Positions 59,901 through 64,000 of a stretch of 64,000 bases of DNA are shown here, one piece after another. A program made the position numbers and the translations under genes. How positions within the stretch are numbered: position 1 is the first letter of the stretch; the number at the start of each line of letters is the position of its first letter. The stretch comes from Fratercula arctica (taxonomy: Eukaryota > Chordata > Aves > Charadriiformes > Alcidae): assembly GCA_947846985.1 (NCBI GenBank), contig CANTUZ010000008.1, positions 23,269,352 through 23,333,351 on the forward strand, written 5' to 3'. The notes below the pieces were generated by a model. The model was not told where the DNA came from and did no database searches. It saw nothing but the letters and a program-made list of their open reading frames with translations.

Positions 59901-62900
59901 TTTACCTAAAAGGGAAAAAAACTATTTGAAGTAGGTTTCAGTGTAGTCTTTCTGCTTTTCCTCCAAGCAGTAGTCAACTCTGACCCTGAATGTTATGAAA
60001 TAGAACAGGTTTTGCCCCATTAAGTGAATGGCCATGAATTTTGTTTCTAGTTACTCACCAGAATTGTATATCTAATTTTTCTGTAAAATGTTTTAAAACA
60101 GTTAGTCTAAAACCTGCTGACTAGTGATGAATAGTGACCAAGGATAAAATGTTTCCTTCCATTTAGTTAGAGACCAATTTTACGCTACTGGAATTCAGTG
60201 GAATTCACTGGAAATCCTTCCATTGCTGATAGGAGCAGTTAGATCCCAGAGGTAGTTAATGTCAGAATTGGGATGTGCCTTCTATCTTTGATAGGTTGTT
60301 GAGATCATTGCATGGTTAATAATATTTGTTTAAGGTTTAACATTATAAAGTTAAAAAGTGAGGTGTTAGGTTTCCTGACACTTCAAATGTTTATTAATGT
60401 GCAGCCTGTTTTCAAACTCGTAGGTTGTGCAGTTTCTTCTCGTGATTACACCATGAGGTTCTCTTTGAATGAGATTATTAAACAGTTACAATCTCATAAC
60501 AAATGGGATTGAATAGAACAGGAGTTTCCTGTTTGTACTCTAAAAAAAGATTAAAATATAGGAAGAACCATAAAGTTTCAGATCTAGCTTGAAGTTTCCG
60601 ATTGCATGAAGAATAACTTTTAGAGCGGCAGGTAAGAAAACTGTACTACGGTTTTCATTATTCTATCTTTTTTTAGCTAATGATCTGTATTTGGGAACTC
60701 CAGTTTATGGGACTTTTATTACCAATAGATTTTTCTCAGCAATCTGTTTTCCACTGGAATTTTAAGATCTAGGTCCATATGCCCATGTTCAGTAGCTCAT
60801 ACTGGGGTCCATACCAATTTTTCATCATCATGACTTAAGCTATTAGTTTTGCTGTAGTCATTTAGAATCATTACAACTTTTTCCCCCTATTTCAGACATG
60901 CTCTTACTGTTTAAAGAAGTGATGTGTATGAATAATTCACTAATAAAAATCACAATGATTTCTTTAATTGAATTTCACGAGGACCTTAAAATGTCTTCAA
61001 ATGTATTTATTATTTGGCATCGAGCAGTGTGGAGCAGTCAGTGTGGAGAATTCTTGGGGCATAAATTGCTTGTGCATAATTAATTTTAAATACTTGTCAC
61101 TTGAAATTGAAGCTGTTTGATAGGGTGCAGGAATTACATGGAGATTTTGTTTCCTGTTTCAATGAATCTTCGTGTTAGAATTGTCAGAATACTTACAGAA
61201 AGCAACTCATCTGAAATTTTATATTTGTATAACCATTCTATCATCAAATTTCTTGCTGGAATATTTGCATAAAATAAACACAATAGATGACTGAATGATT
61301 AATGTGAACACATCTAAGGATGAAGAAACATATTCATAAACATTTACTTCTATATTCATCTAGGCTCAATTGTAAAAATGAGCTTTGGATCCTTCCTGGA
61401 TATAAGTAAATCTTCTTAATTTCATCCTTACCCTTTCTAATGAAATAAAAATTATGCTGATTTATTAACCTCACTTGAAGCTTTATCACAAACAGTTGGG
61501 GGTTACTTTAGCTAATATGACATCTGTGCGTAATTACACATCCCATCACTCTTTGTGCTACTCTACTCTTCGTGTATTAAAAGTGTCAGGACAATACTGC
61601 AAGCGTAATGGTGCTGGTTTTTAATGAGCACAGACACAGTAAACAACTGTTCATTAGCAAAATTAGAACAAAGAATGGCTTAAAATAGTAGCTTCTAAAA
61701 AGCTGATTTTGTGAGTTAAAATATTCTCAATATATTGTTTATTCTAGATGTATTTTCCATCTTTCTGAGTTGATAAGGAACTTTTGGCAGTCTAATGAAT
61801 TTTTTCATCACTTTGTCACTTCTCTTTAGCAAATAAACCTGCATTTTACTTATCTGAAATGTCTTCAATACACATCTCTAAGAGTTTCTTCAGAACAACT
61901 TGTTACAAAGAAAAGTGTAGATTGTTTTTACAGAAATGGATCAAGTCAGAAAAATGTCATATTTGTATTCAAATGGAAAAGAATGATTGAATTTAAATTT
62001 TTAGTATTGTATTAATATATACATTGATCATGTTAATTCTAGTTTGTTTAAAATTCTGGAACCTCATCTAAAATTTTGCATACAATTAATCTTATTATAT
62101 TGTGAAGTAGCAAAGAGGGGAACATAGGGGAATTAAATAAGGATAATGATGGCCTACTTCACTGTGTTGGAAGTCTTCCAGCAGGTACTGCTTGTTTTGG
62201 TGAAAATCAACAGGTATAATACAAAAGAATGAAAAGTTTATATAACTTGAGTGACAATCAAAATTGTAAAATACTGCCATGAAAGCTGGCAGATGAGATT
62301 CAATTTCTATCACTGTTGATGACACCTAGTGGTATGGTGATTTCTTAGGTGGCCATCCACATATGACAAGTTATTGTCAACTGCTTCACTGCCTGTGAAG
62401 TGAGCAAAGGTTTGCAGCTTTTGTTAAACCTCAGAGCTCTGTATACAAGCTCAGGCAGTGATCTGTAGTACCAACCATATTAGTTCACTCACAAAGTAAA
62501 TCCAGGTAAATGCAATACAGTATTTCTTATTACGTGTACCATATATTTTTGAGAAAAATGGTCTTTTTATGTGTCTTGGCAGCATGAGTATCAAGTTCTT
62601 GATAGCATCATCAACAACAGAGACTATAGATTTTGTAAACTGGTTTTTGTAGGAGGTCATTTTCACTTCCACGCAGGAATTAGGGCACTCACCTAGGAGT
62701 CTATGGTGTTAATCTGTTCAGAGAGGGACTGTGCTAGAAGGTCTGGGGTTGAATCTCCTTTCTTTGTGTGCCTGAATAGTTATTATTTCAGAGAAATGGA
62801 GCAAGAAACTGAATCTGTAGTATGGTAGTTACATGAGAGATAAGGGCCCATCATTAAATTAACAATATATTGGTAGTTGGGCTAAACAGGTGTTGGGTGT

Positions 62901-64000
62901 TTTCACCCTTTAGTCTCTGTGGTATTCACTGTCATGTGTATCCACATATTTAATGAGAATAAGAGAGACAGAATAACTCCAAACTCTTGTGTCTGACTCC
63001 CATTTGGAGGCAAAATAAATATTTGCAACAAGTATTTTATGATCTTATGCCAATTGGAAAACCATCAGCAAGAATGTGTTTAAAGGACCTGTTCCTGAGG
63101 ACATGACACTGGTTATTCTGGTGTTCTCATAGAATTTGAGCTCTAAGAATTCAAATCTGTTCACACAATCAGTCCTCAATATTGAATTACTAGGTGAAAA
63201 CACAATGGCATTTCTTCTTTGAATCAACGTCATATCCTCTTCTCTTTTCTCCCTCCTGAAATTGAATCAAATCTGACTTGTAATTTTGGCTGAAACTTCT
63301 GTTTTCATGATGACAGAAGCCTTTTTGGTGAAAAAGTTATTTTAGAAAGGGGGGGGGGGGGCAGGGGGCAGAAGGGGAGGGGGGCGGGGCAGAAAATCCA
63401 AGCAAATTTAATGCAAGTTTTCTTTTTGGATAAAGCATTTACAAAACCATGAAGTAATTTAAAAACACCTATTCATAGTAACCTGAAATGGAGAAGAGCC
63501 CTTTAACAATGAAGATGATGCTCTGTCAACTGATACTGAATCATTCCAGGAGTTTCTACTGGTATTCTTTTTATACTAAAAACAGTAAGAAAACATATCA
63601 ACTAAGTGGTCCTCAATAGCATCCTTTAGAGAGAGGATGCATCTCAAACACGTCTCTTCACTCTGTTCATGTTCTACAAGCCACAATTTGGTGTAGCGTC
63701 TGTTCAGAGGACAAACCAATTGAACAATGTATCAGATGGTTTAAAGCTTTTCATCATCACTTAAGATTCAGACACAGATTTTTGACAGACCTTAAAAGAG
63801 AACATGAAAGCATCTAGATGAAGATTGACAGACAAAATAAGTAACAAAAGATAATTTCATATGAGATGGTAGACTGATTTGCTTTACATAAATTATGACT
63901 TTCAGATACAGTAGACAAGTGGCTGTTACAGCTTTTGGTTATAAATTCTGAGCAAGTACTATCCAGTATATATTTTCAATTTGAGTAATGCATGTGCATA
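56992..64000. other. AT-rich non-coding sequence, no gene recognised
   Basis: Seven kilobases without a recognisable gene, RNA or transposon apart from the G-rich tract near 63.35 kb. Open frames are all under 80 codons. The stretch 61480-61720 has TAATTA-type motifs in mixed-complexity sequence, the look of a conserved regulatory element, but this cannot be shown from one sequence. Confidence 0.55.
63349..63389 (+). repeat. G-rich tract with (G)13, G-quadruplex-forming potential
   Basis: Thirteen guanines (63349-63361) followed by further G runs of five, four, six and four, separated by one to three other bases. At least four runs of three or more G with short loops fit the standard pattern for a four-stranded G structure. 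The tract length may be uncertain from sequencing. Confidence 0.85.

Overview
The window is vertebrate nuclear DNA, almost certainly from a bird. It is AT-rich and mostly without genes, with 5'-truncated CR1 LINEs ending in the avian ATTCTATGA-type 3' tail and LTR elements of avian endogenous retroviruses (ERVs). I recognise no host protein-coding gene, tRNA or rRNA. The window could be intergenic or lie inside a large intron. The species cannot be fixed from the sequence.

Layout: 1-35 kb is AT-rich non-coding DNA with CR1 fragments at 1.73-2.83 kb (+), 6.77-7.10 kb (+), 14.54-15.26 kb (+), 28.56-29.39 kb (-) and 33.34-33.88 kb (+), plus a solo ERV-L-type LTR on the minus strand at 9.22-9.54 kb. 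At 35.3-36.2 kb two solo LTRs of different retroviral classes sit 169 bp apart, pointing away from each other: a class II-like LTR (minus strand, 6-bp target duplication) and an ERV-L-type LTR (plus strand, 5-bp target duplication). From 36 to 50 kb there is AT-rich DNA with simple repeats and one 54-bp CR1 tail.

The centrepiece is a nearly complete but decayed class III (ERV-L-like) provirus at 50356-56991. It has two ~337-bp LTRs, a primer-binding site matching tRNA-Lys(1,2), a hydrophobic leader frame, gag with a decaying ten-codon Ala/Pro/Thr repeat, and pol (protease, reverse transcriptase, RNase H, integrase). No env or dUTPase is visible. A solo LTR of the same family is inserted inside pol at 54489-54825 with a perfect 5-bp target duplication. 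The coding frames carry several stops and frameshifts, so the copy is not functional as it stands.

From 57 to 64 kb the sequence returns to AT-rich non-coding DNA, ending near a guanine-rich tract at 63.35 kb. The same LTR family inserted four separate times in this 64 kb (9.2, 35.9, 50.4 and 54.5 kb), so it was once active in this lineage. The most unusual features are the hydrophobic frame upstream of gag, the pairing of an ERV-L pol with a lysine primer-binding site, and the nested LTR whose insertion length is a multiple of three.
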